Source of the DNA: Catenulispora acidiphila DSM 44928
GTDB lineage: Bacteria > Actinomycetota > Actinomycetes > Streptomycetales > Catenulisporaceae
DNA: 64,000 nucleotides
Reading direction: 5' to 3'
Assembly (NCBI RefSeq): GCF_000024025.1
Contig: NC_013131.1
Span: 6,944,001-7,008,000, forward strand
A model generated the notes under the pieces. It did no database searches. It saw only the letters and a program-made list of their open reading frames with translations, and had not been told where the DNA came from. This document shows, piece after piece, positions 42,120 to 50,622 of the stretch (position 1 is its first letter; each line of letters opens with the position of its first letter). Made by a program: the position numbers and the translations under genes.

Positions 42120-43373
42120 TCACCGGTCACCGTTTTGTGTGTCTTCACTATGGTCCGTCAAGAACCGCTCGGGCCACAGGCTCTCGTCCGGCTGGAAGCC
42201 GACGCGCAGCACGCCCTCGGAGATCCGCGCCGATGCGATGCGGCAGCGGCGCAGCGCCGCGGGCAGCGGGAAGGCCCGCCGCTGGGCGGCGACCCCTGGA
42301 ACTTCCACACTGACCACCAACTCGTCCCCGGAGCGGACCAGACCGAGCTGGTCGCGCTCGACGCCGGGCAGCGGCACCTCGTAGCGGTAGCCGCCGTCCT
42401 CGCCCTCGGCGACCATCACCGGCTCCGGCGGGTCGGCCAGGCCGGGACCGGGGTCGGCCTCGCCGTAGACGGCCGCGCCGAAGGCTTGCAGCCCGGCGAC
42501 GCCGAGCGGTTCGGCGTCCGCGCGCGGCACGTCGGCCAACGTCTCGGCGTCCACGCGCAGCCCTTGCAGGGCGAGCAGCGTCGGCGTGGCCTGCAGCAGC
42601 GGCTGCGCGGCGGCCGAGGGCGACCCGACGATCCGCACCACGCTGCCGGGGTGCACCAGCGCGGCGCGCACCGCGGCGATCTCGGCGGCGGCGTTGTCGG
42701 TCCACTGGGTGACCATGGTGAACGGCGCCGGCAGGCCGACCAGCCCGGCCAGCAGCGGCCGCAGCGCGCGGGCCGCCTGGCCCTCGATCGGACGCACCCG
42801 GCGCAGCGCCGCGGCGGCGGTCTCCGGCCAGGCCAGCATCGCCAGCGCGGCCTTCAGCGGCGGGCCGTCGACCACGACGGTGTCCCACTCGGCCGAGGCG
42901 ACAGCGGTCGCGATCTCGCGCAGCGCGAGGATGTCGGGCAGGCCGGGGACCGGCCCGAGTTCGGTGGCGTCCGGCGCGGAGAGCCCGGCGACCGCCAGCG
43001 GGCCGCTGAGCAGCTTGGCGAGGTCGACCAGCGCGGTCTCGGTAGCCGCCGCGGGGTCGAAGCGGCGGACGGTGAGGTTCGCCAGCGCCGCGCGGCGGGC
43101 TTCGGCTTCCTCGGTGGCGGCTTCTGCTTCGTCGCCAGTGCTGCCGTCGTCAGCGCTGTCGTCGTCGAACTCGTCCAGACCGTCGTCGATATCCAGGACG
43201 TTGCCGTCCCCCGATACACCGGACGCGCCGAGCACAGCGGCCAGCTCGCCGGCGTCGGAGACTCCGAGCAGCAGCACGCGGTGCCCTCTGCTCGCGGCGC
43301 TCAGCGCAGTGGCCGCGGCCAGCGTCGTGGTGCCCGCACCGCCGGGACCGGTCAGGAACAGCAGTCGCGTCAC
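42120..43373 (-). CDS. ArsA/GET3-like ATPase with degenerate P-loop and HSP20-like C terminus
   Basis: 417 residues. The N-terminal P-loop is FLTGPGGAGTTTLAAATALS; the deviant Walker A of ArsA/GET3 is KGGVGKT, and here both lysines are missing. VVVDGPPLKAALAMLAWPET stands where ArsA has the switch/DTAPTGH region, again altered. The last 95 residues (YRYEVPLPGVERDQLGLVRS, DELVVSVEVPG, RISEGVLRVGF) form an ArsA_HSP20 domain. ATP hydrolysis is doubtful. It overlaps the SRPBCC gene by four bases and precedes the DUF5304-like/glk pair. Confidence 0.85.
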   Translation of the reverse strand: MTRLLFLTGPGGAGTTTLAAATALSAASRGHRVLLLGVSDAGELAAVLGASGVSGDGNVLDIDDGLDEFDDDSADDGSTGDEAEAATEEAEARRAALANLTVRRFDPAAATETALVDLAKLLSGPLAVAGLSAPDATELGPVPGLPDILALREIATAVASAEWDTVVVDGPPLKAALAMLAWPETAAAALRRVRPIEGQAARALRPLLAGLVGLPAPFTMVTQWTDNAAAEIAAVRAALVHPGSVVRIVGSPSAAAQPLLQATPTLLALQGLRVDAETLADVPRADAEPLGVAGLQAFGAAVYGEADPGPGLADPPEPVMVAEGEDGGYRYEVPLPGVERDQLGLVRSGDELVVSVEVPGVAAQRRAFPLPAALRRCRIASARISEGVLRVGFQPDESLWPERFLTDHSEDTQNGDR

Positions 43374-43810
43374 GCGGAGATCGCCTCGACACGCTTCTTC
43401 AGACCGGACAGCGCCCGGTCGATGATCAGCTTTTCGACCTTGCGCTTGAGCAGGCCGACCATCGGCAGCTTGACGTCCACCGCGAGCTGGTAGGTGACGT
43501 GGCTGCCGGACTCGGTCGCCTCGACGACGTAGGAGCCGTCCAGCGCGCGCATCATGTTCGAGGACACCAGGCTCCAGCGGACCTCAACGTCCGAAGGGTA
43601 TTCGTAGGCCAGCGTGTGCTCGTCGCGCAGCGCGCCGGCGTCCATGCGGTACCAGGCCCGGGTGGCGCGGCCGGCGTCGTCGCGTTCTTCGATCCGTGCC
43701 TGCTTCACCTCCCCGGCCCATTCCGGGTAGGCCTCGAAGTCGGTGATCACCGCCAGCACCGCCTCAGGCGGGGCCGCGATGTCGATGCTGGACTTGGTGC
43801 GCTCGGACAT
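43370..43810 (-). CDS. SRPBCC (START/polyketide-cyclase fold) protein
   Basis: 146 residues, a complete helix-grip fold: SSIDIAAPPEAVLAVITDFE at the start, YPEWAGEVKQARIEERD, VEVRWSLVSSNMMRALDGSY and a long C-terminal helix LKRKVEKLIIDRALSGLKKR. Such proteins bind hydrophobic ligands. It is first in the SRPBCC-ArsA-like-DUF5304-glk-EEP series and overlaps the ArsA-like gene (ATGA). Ligand and role unknown; conservation beside fadD suggests lipid-related work, which is inference. Confidence 0.85.
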   Translation of the reverse strand: MSERTKSSIDIAAPPEAVLAVITDFEAYPEWAGEVKQARIEERDDAGRATRAWYRMDAGALRDEHTLAYEYPSDVEVRWSLVSSNMMRALDGSYVVEATESGSHVTYQLAVDVKLPMVGLLKRKVEKLIIDRALSGLKKRVEAISA

Positions 43811-43963
43811 GGCCCGCCTCCTCGCCGTCGGTGGATGCGGCCAAGGCTATCGCGTGCGCCACACTGGAAGACCGGTCGAGCCTTTCGGCAGTGCATGATG
43901 GTCTCCAGCAGCAGTCGCATGGCCAGGAGTCCTAGAGGTTACGAAACAGCATCAAGTACTACC

Positions 43964-43975
43964 TACCGGCTGGTA
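43964..43975. promoter_or_regulatory. Candidate TetR-type operator upstream of fadD
   Basis: TACC-GGCT-GGTA is a palindrome with flanks CTACC/GGTAAT, about 90 bases before the fadD start and 155 before the divergent SRPBCC start. Fatty-acid regulators of the TetR family in actinomycetes bind similar ACCGGNNGGT-like sites. Short, so only suggestive. Confidence 0.35.
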
Positions 43976-44064
43976 ATAAGCAGTAGCGTCAGGGCGCGCC
44001 TCGACCCCACGCGGCGCCCGGCCGCCTTGTCGTCCGGCCTCGAAAACGAGGAGTCAAGACACCC

Positions 44065-45912
44065 GTGCGTGAGTTCAGCGTCCCGCCGCTCTATGAGGTC
44101 GGCGCCACCGGCAACCTGACCGACGTGGTGCACAACGCGGCCGAGAAGGCCCCGACCGCGGCGCTGCTGGGCCGCAAGGTCGGCGGCGTGTGGCACGACG
44201 TCACCGCCAAGGACTTCCTCGCCGAAGTCACCGCCCTGGCCAAGGGCATCGCCGCTTCCGGCATCGCAGCCGGCGACCGTGTCGCCCTGATGTCCCGCAC
44301 CCGCTATGAGTGGACGCTGCTGGACTTCGCGCTGTTCGAGGCCGGCGCGGTCGTCGTGCCCGTCTACGAGACCTCCTCGGCCGAGCAAGTCGAGTGGATC
44401 CTGTCGGACTCCGGCGCGGTCGCGGTGTTCGCCGAGACCAGCGACAACGCCGCCTGCGTGGAGGTCGCCCGCACCGGCGACACCCACTCCGACCTCGGCG
44501 GCGCGCCGAGCGTCCGGCAGGTCTGGGTGATCGAGCCGGACAGCGGCAAGGGCGCGGTCGAGGAACTGACCGCCGCCGGCAGCGCGATCAGCGACGAGGA
44601 CCTGGCCGAGCGGCGCCGGGCGGCGACCCCGGAGTCGCTGGCCTCGATCATCTACACCTCGGGCACCACCGGCCGCCCCAAGGGCTGCGTGCTGACCCAC
44701 GGCACGTTCCTCAGCGAGTGCGAGAACGTGACGCGCATGGCGTCCGCGGCGTTCAACGACTCCGGTTCGACGCTGCTGTTCCTGCCGCTGGCGCACGTGC
44801 TGGCCCGCGTCATCCAGACCGCCGCGCTCACCGCGCGGGTGAAGCTGGCGCACTGTTCGGACACCAAGAAGATCGTCGAGGAGCTCGGCAGCTTCAAGCC
44901 GACCTTCATCCTGTCGGTCCCGCGGGTGTTCGAGAAGGTCTACAACGGCGCGTCGCAGAAGGCGCACGCCGAGGGCAAGGGCGCCATCTTCGACAAGGCC
45001 GCCGCCACCGCGATCGCCTGGTCGCGCGCCGAGTACGCGGGCAAGGTCCCGATGGGCCTGAAGGTCAAGCACGCGGTGTTCGACAAGCTGGTCTACGGCA
45101 AGCTGCGCGCGGCCCTGGGCGGCAACGCCACCCTGGCGGTCTCCGGCGGCGCGCCGCTGGGCACCCGGCTGGTGCACTTCTTCCACGGCATCGGCCTGCA
45201 GGTCCAGGAGGGCTACGGCCTGACCGAGACGTGCGCGGCGATCACCTTGAACCCGATCGGCAAGTCCCGCCCCGGCACGGTCGGCGTCCCGGTCCCCGGC
45301 GCCTCGGTCCGCATCGCCGAGGACGGCGAGATCCTGGTCAAGGGCCCGATGGTGTTCTCCGGGTACTTCCAGAACGACACCGCCACCGCCGAGTCGATGC
45401 GGGACGGCTGGTTCGCCACCGGCGACATCGGCTCCCTGGACGCCGAGGGCTACCTGTCGATCACCGGCCGGAAGAAGGAGCTCCTGGTCACCGCTGGCGG
45501 CAAGAACGTCGCCCCGGCCGTCCTGGAGGACCGGATCAACGCCCACCCGCTGGTGAACCTGTCGATGGTGGTCGGCGACAAGCAGCCGTTCATCGGCGCC
45601 CTGGTCACCCTGGACCCGGAGTCCCTGCCGACCTGGGCCGCGGCCCACGGCAAGCCGGCGGACTGGTCGATCGCCGACGCCGCCGCCGACCCGGACGTGC
45701 GCGCCGAGGTCCAGAAGGCGATCGACGACGCGAACCGCGCGGTGAGCCACGCCGAGGCGATCAAGAAGTTCACGGTGCTCGGCACGGAGTGGAGCGTCGA
45801 GGGCGGGCAGGTGACGCCGTCGATGAAGCTCAAGCGGAACGTGGTGATGCAGGAGAACTCCTCGGACGTGGAGGAGCTGTACGCCGGGGTCGGGTCGACG
45901 ACCGGACAGTGA
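44065..45912 (+). CDS. fadD: Long-chain fatty-acid-CoA ligase (FadD15-like)
   Basis: 615 residues from GTG 44065 with AGGAG upstream. Adenylate-forming enzyme motifs: SLASIIYTSGTTGRPKGCVL (P-loop-like), FLPLAHVLARVIQ, GYGLTETCAAITLNPIG, DGWFATGDIGSLDAEGYLSI, TGRKKELLVTAGGKNVAPAV and the C-terminal Lys in PSMKLKRNVVM. It activates fatty acids to acyl-CoA via acyl-AMP at the membrane face. Divergent from the SRPBCC gene across 254 bases and ended by a strong hairpin. Confidence 0.95.
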   Translation: MREFSVPPLYEVGATGNLTDVVHNAAEKAPTAALLGRKVGGVWHDVTAKDFLAEVTALAKGIAASGIAAGDRVALMSRTRYEWTLLDFALFEAGAVVVPVYETSSAEQVEWILSDSGAVAVFAETSDNAACVEVARTGDTHSDLGGAPSVRQVWVIEPDSGKGAVEELTAAGSAISDEDLAERRRAATPESLASIIYTSGTTGRPKGCVLTHGTFLSECENVTRMASAAFNDSGSTLLFLPLAHVLARVIQTAALTARVKLAHCSDTKKIVEELGSFKPTFILSVPRVFEKVYNGASQKAHAEGKGAIFDKAAATAIAWSRAEYAGKVPMGLKVKHAVFDKLVYGKLRAALGGNATLAVSGGAPLGTRLVHFFHGIGLQVQEGYGLTETCAAITLNPIGKSRPGTVGVPVPGASVRIAEDGEILVKGPMVFSGYFQNDTATAESMRDGWFATGDIGSLDAEGYLSITGRKKELLVTAGGKNVAPAVLEDRINAHPLVNLSMVVGDKQPFIGALVTLDPESLPTWAAAHGKPADWSIADAAADPDVRAEVQKAIDDANRAVSHAEAIKKFTVLGTEWSVEGGQVTPSMKLKRNVVMQENSSDVEELYAGVGSTTGQ

Positions 45913-45929
45913 CGCGAGTCTGCTTCATT

Positions 45930-45964
45930 CAGGAAGGGCGCCCCTTTTCGGGGCGCCCTTCCTG
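45930..45964 (+). terminator. Strong terminator hairpin after fadD
   Basis: CAGGAAGGGCGCCCC pairs perfectly with GGGGCGCCCTTCCTG around a TTTTC loop, 15 bp, 17 bases after the fadD stop. It has no long T-run, as is usual in actinomycete terminators. Confidence 0.85.
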
Positions 45965-46017
45965 CTTTCGCGGAGCAGCACATCCGAGTTCTGCCAGGCA
46001 TCACATCCGGGCTCGCA

Positions 46018-46824
46018 TCACATCCGGGCCCGCAGCACGTCCACCTCGCAGCCCGGCGCCGCCGGATCGAACCCGTGCTCGGCCAGCCACCGGACGGCCA
46101 GCAGGCAGCGCACCGACCACCAGCCGCGGACCACGTCGAGGTCCACGTCGGTGCCGTAGCCGGCGAGCAGTTCGGCGAGGCGGTCCTCGTGGCCGAGGGT
46201 GAAGGTGGCGATGTCGTACAGGGCGTCGCCCCGCGCCGCCTCGGACCAGTCGATGACGCCGGTGACCCGGTCGTGCTCGACGAAGACGTGGGCGATCTGC
46301 AGGTCGCCGTGGATGAACGCCGGCTTCCAGGGCCGGAGCGCCGCCTCGGCGACCTGCCGGTTGCGGGTGACCAGGTCGGCGGGCAGGACGCCGTCGGCGA
46401 TCAGCCGCGCGCATTCGGCGTCCAGGTCGGCCGCGAGCGCGTCGGGGTTCGGGCCGGGCCAGGGCGGCAGCGGTGCTTCGTGCAGCGTCCGCATGGCTTC
46501 GCCGGCTGCCGCCCACGCCGCCGGCGACCCGGTCGAGCGCCCGCCGAGACGGCCCAGCGGCTCGCCCGGGAGCGCGGCGAGCGCCAGCACCGGCGGCTCG
46601 CACCACAGGACCTCCGGGGTCGGGACCGGCGCGAGCGCCATGGCCTGGACCTCGACGGCGGCGTGCGCCGGGTCGGCGTCGACCTTCAGGAACACCTCGC
46701 CGACGCGCAGGGTCGCGCGCTCGCTGTGCGCGACGACGATCTGGACCTCGGGATTCGGCGCCTTCTCGGGGTTCACGGTCTTCGCGGGGTTCACGGTCTT
46801 CGCGGGGTCCAGCGCCTCGGGCAT
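46018..46824 (-). CDS. Aminoglycoside phosphotransferase (APH)-family kinase-like protein
   Basis: 268 residues from ATG 46824, overlapping the MarR stop (ATGA). APH fold: ATLRVGEVFLKVDADPAHAA with the ATP lysine, ALAALPGEPLGRLGG, catalytic FIHGDLQIAHVFVEHD (HGD followed by H instead of the usual N) and metal-binding VIDWSEAARGDALYDIATF. The N terminus contains a short tandem repeat (KTVNPAKTVNPEK, from an 18-base DNA duplication around 46,768-46,807). Substrate unknown: antibiotics, sugars or amino alcohols are all possible. Confidence 0.85.
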   Translation of the reverse strand: MPEALDPAKTVNPAKTVNPEKAPNPEVQIVVAHSERATLRVGEVFLKVDADPAHAAVEVQAMALAPVPTPEVLWCEPPVLALAALPGEPLGRLGGRSTGSPAAWAAAGEAMRTLHEAPLPPWPGPNPDALAADLDAECARLIADGVLPADLVTRNRQVAEAALRPWKPAFIHGDLQIAHVFVEHDRVTGVIDWSEAARGDALYDIATFTLGHEDRLAELLAGYGTDVDLDVVRGWWSVRCLLAVRWLAEHGFDPAAPGCEVDVLRARM

Positions 46825-47264
46825 CAGAACGGTCCCTCCTCGACGAAGCGCCGCAGTCCTCTGGCAAAGGCCTCGGCCTCCCCCGGCGGCCACGCCGCCA
46901 GCGAGGCGGAGACCCGCTCGACGAAGCGGCCGCGCATCTGCTCCACCGCCGCGGCGCCGGCGTCGGTGAGCACCAGCAGCACCGAGCGCCGGTCGGCGGG
47001 ATCGGGCTCGCGCCGGACCAGCCCTGCGGCCTCCAGCCGCGAGGCGTGGCGGCTCACCCCCGAGCGGTCCAGCCCGACCACCGCGGCCAGGTCGGCGGCG
47101 TTGCGCGGGCCGGTCCGGGCCAGGCCGCTGAGCACCGGGTAGGCGTTCTCGTCGAGGCCGTCGGCGATGCCCTCGACCAGGGCGGCGTAGAGCCCGGAGC
47201 GGGTGCTGCGCTGGATCAGGACGCCGAAGGATGCGGCGATCTCCCGTCCGATGTCATCGTCCAT
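46824..47264 (-). CDS. MarR-family transcriptional regulator
   Basis: 146 residues from ATG 47264. Winged helix: YPVLSGLARTGPRNAADLAA, VVGLDRSGVSRHASRLEAAG, LVRREPDPADRRSVLLVLTD, flanked by dimerisation helices. It is divergent from an NTF2-like gene, and two palindromes in between are likely its operators. Downstream it is coupled to the APH-like gene. MarR regulators usually lose DNA binding when bound to phenolic or drug-like ligands. Confidence 0.92.
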   Translation of the reverse strand: MDDDIGREIAASFGVLIQRSTRSGLYAALVEGIADGLDENAYPVLSGLARTGPRNAADLAAVVGLDRSGVSRHASRLEAAGLVRREPDPADRRSVLLVLTDAGAAAVEQMRGRFVERVSASLAAWPPGEAEAFARGLRRFVEEGPF

Positions 47265-47274
47265 GGCTCCACAG

Positions 47275-47295
47275 TAGCGTGCATCGCGCACGCAT
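47275..47295. promoter_or_regulatory. Candidate MarR operator 1 (imperfect palindrome)
   Basis: TAGCGTGCAT-C-GCGCACGCAT centred at 47285, ten bases upstream of the MarR ATG. The right half is identical to that of operator 2; the left half keeps the GCGTGC core. Binding here would block transcription or translation start of the MarR gene. Confidence 0.7.
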
Positions 47296-47319
47296 TGTCT
47301 GCTACTGTTCGGAGCATGA

Positions 47320-47342
47320 GATGCGTGCGCCGCGCACGCATC
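47320..47342. promoter_or_regulatory. Candidate MarR operator 2 (perfect 23-base palindrome)
   Basis: Arms GATGCGTGCGC and GCGCACGCATC, 11 bp each around one central C at 47331, 42 bases before the NTF2-like ATG. It shares its half site with operator 1, whose centre is 46 bases away. Confidence 0.8.
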
Positions 47343-47383
47343 ACTTCGCCTGACATTCCTGACATCACTGAGGGAGCATCACC

Positions 47384-47776
47384 ATGTCCACGACCATCGC
47401 CGCCGCCCTGACCGACCTGCTGCTCACCCCCGGCCTGACGCTGGAGGAGGCCCTGGACCGGCACTTCGACCCGGCGTACCGGCAGCGCACCGACGGCGTC
47501 TGGGCCGACCGCGCCGGGTTCGCCGAGCACATCGCCCACCTGCGCGGCGTCGTCGCCGACGGAACGATCCGGGTCCACGACGAGCTCGGCGAGGGCGCCG
47601 CCTACGCCGAGCGGCACACCGTCGACGTCGTCAAGACCGACGGCTCGACCGCCTCCCACGAGGTCTACGTCTTCGCCGAGCGCGCCGCCGACGGCCGCTT
47701 CCTGCGGCTGGAGGAGGTCACGCTGATGCTGTCCGGCAGCGACGCCGACCGCGGCCTGGGCAGCGCGCGCGGCTGA
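47384..47776 (+). CDS. NTF2/SnoaL-like protein
   Basis: 130 residues with the small alpha+beta barrel of SnoaL-like proteins: a helical LTLEEALDRHFDPAYRQRTD start, GFAEHIAHLRGVVADGTIRV, ERHTVDVVKTDGSTASHEVY and FAERAADGRFLRLEEVTLML. GGGAG lies upstream of the ATG. It is probably the target of the divergent MarR regulator. Enzyme or ligand-binding role is not determined. Confidence 0.85.
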   Translation: MSTTIAAALTDLLLTPGLTLEEALDRHFDPAYRQRTDGVWADRAGFAEHIAHLRGVVADGTIRVHDELGEGAAYAERHTVDVVKTDGSTASHEVYVFAERAADGRFLRLEEVTLMLSGSDADRGLGSARG

Positions 47777-47808
47777 TCACGGCGGGCAGATGGGTGGCAG
47801 ATGGGCGG

Positions 47809-48012
47809 CTAGGACATCTCGCGCGGCGTCATCAACCGGATGTGGTTGCCGGAGGGGTCGCGGAAGGAGGAGTCGCGGCCGTACATCTCCTCGCTCTCGC
47901 CGAAGGCGCGCCAGAACTCCCGCGAGAAGTGCGCCCGCGACAGACTCGCCGCCGCCGCAAGGTCGGCATAGCCCGAGTCGCCAAGGTCTTTGGCCCGCTG
48001 CAGGTGGCGCGC
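47809..48012 (-). pseudogene. Remnant of an AraC-family regulator fused to the tail of a VOC protein
   Basis: The minus strand encodes ARHLQRAKDLGDSGYADLAA, ASLSRAHFSREFWRAFGES, the first helix-turn-helix of an AraC regulator, then switches without a break at about 47,895 to EEMYGRDSSFRDPSGNHIRL and MTPREMS, the C-terminal end of a vicinal-oxygen-chelate (glyoxalase-fold) protein. No start codon with a ribosome site precedes it, and both parent proteins lack most of their length. A deletion between neighbouring AraC and VOC genes explains this. Confidence 0.75.
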
Positions 48013-48075
48013 GGGGGCGACGGGAGCCGCGGGCTCTGACGTGCGCGGTCCGAGCGCCGCCGATAGCGTGCTGTC

Positions 48076-50607
48076 ATGGTCGACGACGGCGCTGAGCAGC
48101 GGAGCGCGGAGCCCGGCCACGGGATGGGCCCGGACTCCCTGATCCGGGTCCACGACGCCACCGAGCACAATCTGCGCCACGTCGACCTGGCCATCCCGCG
48201 CGACCGGGTCGTGGCGTTCACCGGGGTGTCGGGGTCGGGCAAGTCCTCGCTGGCGTTCGCGACCATCTACGCCGAGGCGCAGCGCCGCTACCTGGAATCG
48301 GTGGCGCCGTACGCGCGCCGCCTGATCGAGCAGGCCGGTGCGCCGCGGGTCGGGGGTATCAGCGGTCTGCCACCGGCGGTCGCGCTGCGGCAGCAGTACG
48401 GCGCGGGCAGCGCGCGCTCGAGCGTCGGGACCGTCAGCCGGGTCTCGAACGTGCTGCGCATGCTCTACTCGCGCGCCGGAACGTATCCGCCGGGCGCCGA
48501 ACCGGTCGACTCCGACTGGTTCTCGCCGAACACCGCGGTCGGCGCCTGCCCGACCTGCCACGGGCTCGGGCGGCGCTACACCGTCGAGGAGGACCGGCTG
48601 GTCGGCGATCCCGCGCTGAGCATCCGGGGCGGGGCGGTCGCCGCGTGGCCCGGGGCGTGGCAGGGGAAGAACTATCGGGACATCCTCGGCGAGCTGGGGA
48701 TCGACATCGACGCGCCGTTCCGGACACTGCCCGCCGAGCGGCGGCACTGGCTGCTGACCACCGAGGAGCAGCCGGTCGTCACTGTGCATCCGGTGCGGGA
48801 GGCGCATCGGATCACGCGTCCTTATCAGGGCACATACATGTCGCCGCGCAGCTGGGTGCTGCACACGTATGCCACCACCAAGAGCGCCTCGCTGCGGGCG
48901 AAGGCGGCGTCCTTCCTGACCGAGGAGCCGTGCCCGACGTGCGAGGGACGGCGCCTGAATCCCTTCGCGCTGAGCGTCACCGTCGCAGGGGTCGATATCG
49001 CTCGGGCGACCGCGCTCCCGCTCACCGACCTGGCCGATCTACTGCGCCGAGCCCGCGTTCACCCCGACACCGCCGCGCTGTCACCGGAACGCCGTCAGGC
49101 TGCCGAAGCCCTGATCGGCAACCTCGAGGAGCACATCAAAACCCTGACGGAACTCGGTCTCGGCTATCTCGGGACCGACCGCACCACCGCGACACTGTCC
49201 GGCGGTGAGTTCCAGCGGCTGCATCTGGCGACGCAACTCGGCAGCGGTTTGTTCGGGGTCTTATACGTCCTGGACGAGCCCTCCGCCGGGCTGCACCCCG
49301 CCGACACCGAGCTGCTGTTGACCGCGTTGAAACGCTTACGCGCCGCCGGGAATTCGGTGTTCGTGGTCGAACACAATCCGCGGGTCATCGCCGATGCCGA
49401 CTGGATCGTGGACCTCGGGCCCGGGGCGGGGACGCATGGCGGGCGCGTGCTGTACAGCGGTCCGGGGGCGGGGTTGGAGGGCGTCGCCGAGTCGGCCACC
49501 GCGCGGTATCTGTTCGGGAACACGCCGAGCCTTCGGCCGGCGAGCGTCCGCACACCGTCCTCCTGGCTGACGTTGTACGACGTCACGCGCCACAACCTGG
49601 ACCGCCTGACCGTCCGTTTCCCGCTCGGCACGCTGACCGCGGTCACCGGCGTCTCCGGCTCCGGCAAGTCGACGCTGGTCGGGCAGGTGCTGGCGGCGAC
49701 GATCCGGGACCACCTCGGGACACCCGAGAGCACCGAGAAGGACACCGACGGCTCCGAGGACGAAGCCGCCGCCCTGGACGACGACCGCATCGTCGCCATT
49801 CCCAAGGCCGACGGGCTGGACGCCGTGCAGCGCCTGGTCCAGGTGGATCAGAAGCCGATCGGGCGGACGCCGCGTTCGAACCTGGCGACGTACACCGGCC
49901 TGTTCGACGCCGTCCGCAAACTCTTCGCGGCCCAACCACTGGCGAAGGAGCGCGGCTACACCGCCAGCCGCTTCAGCTTCAACCTGCCCGACGGCCGCTG
50001 CCCGAACTGTCAGGGCGAGGGGGTGGTGAGCGTCGAACTCCTTTTCCTGCCTACGGAATCCGCGCCGTGTCCGGTCTGCCACGGGGCGAGGTACAACCCT
50101 GAGACGCTTCAGGTCCTGGTCGACGGCAAGTCGGTCGCGGACGTGCTCGCGCTGAGCGTCGAGGAGTCACTGGATTTCCTCGACCAACTGCCGACCGCGC
50201 ACCGCATCCTGCGCCTGCTCGACGACATCGGATTGGGCTACCTCACCCTCGGGCAGAGCGCGACGACCCTGTCCGGCGGCGAGGCGCAGCGGATCAAGCT
50301 GGTCAGCGAGCTGCATCGCGCGCGCCGCGGCCACACCCTGTACCTGCTGGACGAGCCGACCAGCGGGCTGCACCCCGCCGACGCCGACCTGTTGCTGGCG
50401 CGGTTGCAGGAGCTGGTCGACCAGGGCAACACGGTCGTGATCGTCGAGCACGACCTGCGCGTCGCGGCGGCCGCGGACTGGCTGCTGGACCTCGGTCCCG
50501 GCGCCGGCGCGGACGGCGGGCGGATCGTCGCGCAAGGGACGCCGGCCGAAGTATCCAGTGGCGGATCCGGGCTCGCGGCGCGATTCTTGGCTGCGCACAC
50601 CTCTTAG
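48076..50607 (+). CDS. UvrA-like ABC ATPase (class II UvrA / drug-resistance type)
   Basis: 843 residues, about 110 shorter than UvrA, lacking most of the UvrB-binding region. Two ABC halves: Walker A GVSGSGKSSLAF and GVSGSGKSTLVG; signature LSGGEFQRLHLATQL and LSGGEAQRIKLVSEL; Walker B VLYVLDEPSAGLHP and LYLLDEPTSGLHP. Zinc-finger pairs CPTCHGLG, CPTCEG, CPNCQGEG and CPVCHGA are present. Such proteins act in DNA damage or intercalating-drug tolerance (DrrC type). Two TTA codons at 49261 and 49336 are unusual for this high-GC genome. Confidence 0.9.
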   Translation: MVDDGAEQRSAEPGHGMGPDSLIRVHDATEHNLRHVDLAIPRDRVVAFTGVSGSGKSSLAFATIYAEAQRRYLESVAPYARRLIEQAGAPRVGGISGLPPAVALRQQYGAGSARSSVGTVSRVSNVLRMLYSRAGTYPPGAEPVDSDWFSPNTAVGACPTCHGLGRRYTVEEDRLVGDPALSIRGGAVAAWPGAWQGKNYRDILGELGIDIDAPFRTLPAERRHWLLTTEEQPVVTVHPVREAHRITRPYQGTYMSPRSWVLHTYATTKSASLRAKAASFLTEEPCPTCEGRRLNPFALSVTVAGVDIARATALPLTDLADLLRRARVHPDTAALSPERRQAAEALIGNLEEHIKTLTELGLGYLGTDRTTATLSGGEFQRLHLATQLGSGLFGVLYVLDEPSAGLHPADTELLLTALKRLRAAGNSVFVVEHNPRVIADADWIVDLGPGAGTHGGRVLYSGPGAGLEGVAESATARYLFGNTPSLRPASVRTPSSWLTLYDVTRHNLDRLTVRFPLGTLTAVTGVSGSGKSTLVGQVLAATIRDHLGTPESTEKDTDGSEDEAAALDDDRIVAIPKADGLDAVQRLVQVDQKPIGRTPRSNLATYTGLFDAVRKLFAAQPLAKERGYTASRFSFNLPDGRCPNCQGEGVVSVELLFLPTESAPCPVCHGARYNPETLQVLVDGKSVADVLALSVEESLDFLDQLPTAHRILRLLDDIGLGYLTLGQSATTLSGGEAQRIKLVSELHRARRGHTLYLLDEPTSGLHPADADLLLARLQELVDQGNTVVIVEHDLRVAAAADWLLDLGPGAGADGGRIVAQGTPAEVSSGGSGLAARFLAAHTS

Positions 50608-50622
50608 AGGGGACTGAATATC

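Noticed and set aside
44310-46202. A second long plus-strand frame inside fadD
   Set aside because: It is the +1 shadow of fadD, with Arg/Gly/His-rich translation and no motif.
46768-46807. Two 18-base tandem copies in the APH-like gene as a CRISPR or mobile-element trace
   Set aside because: Only two copies, in frame, coding a KTVNPA repeat; a simple local duplication.
48013-48864. Upstream extension of the AraC-VOC remnant on the minus strand
   Set aside because: The open frame is only the antisense of the UvrA-like gene; recognisable AraC sequence starts near 48,012.
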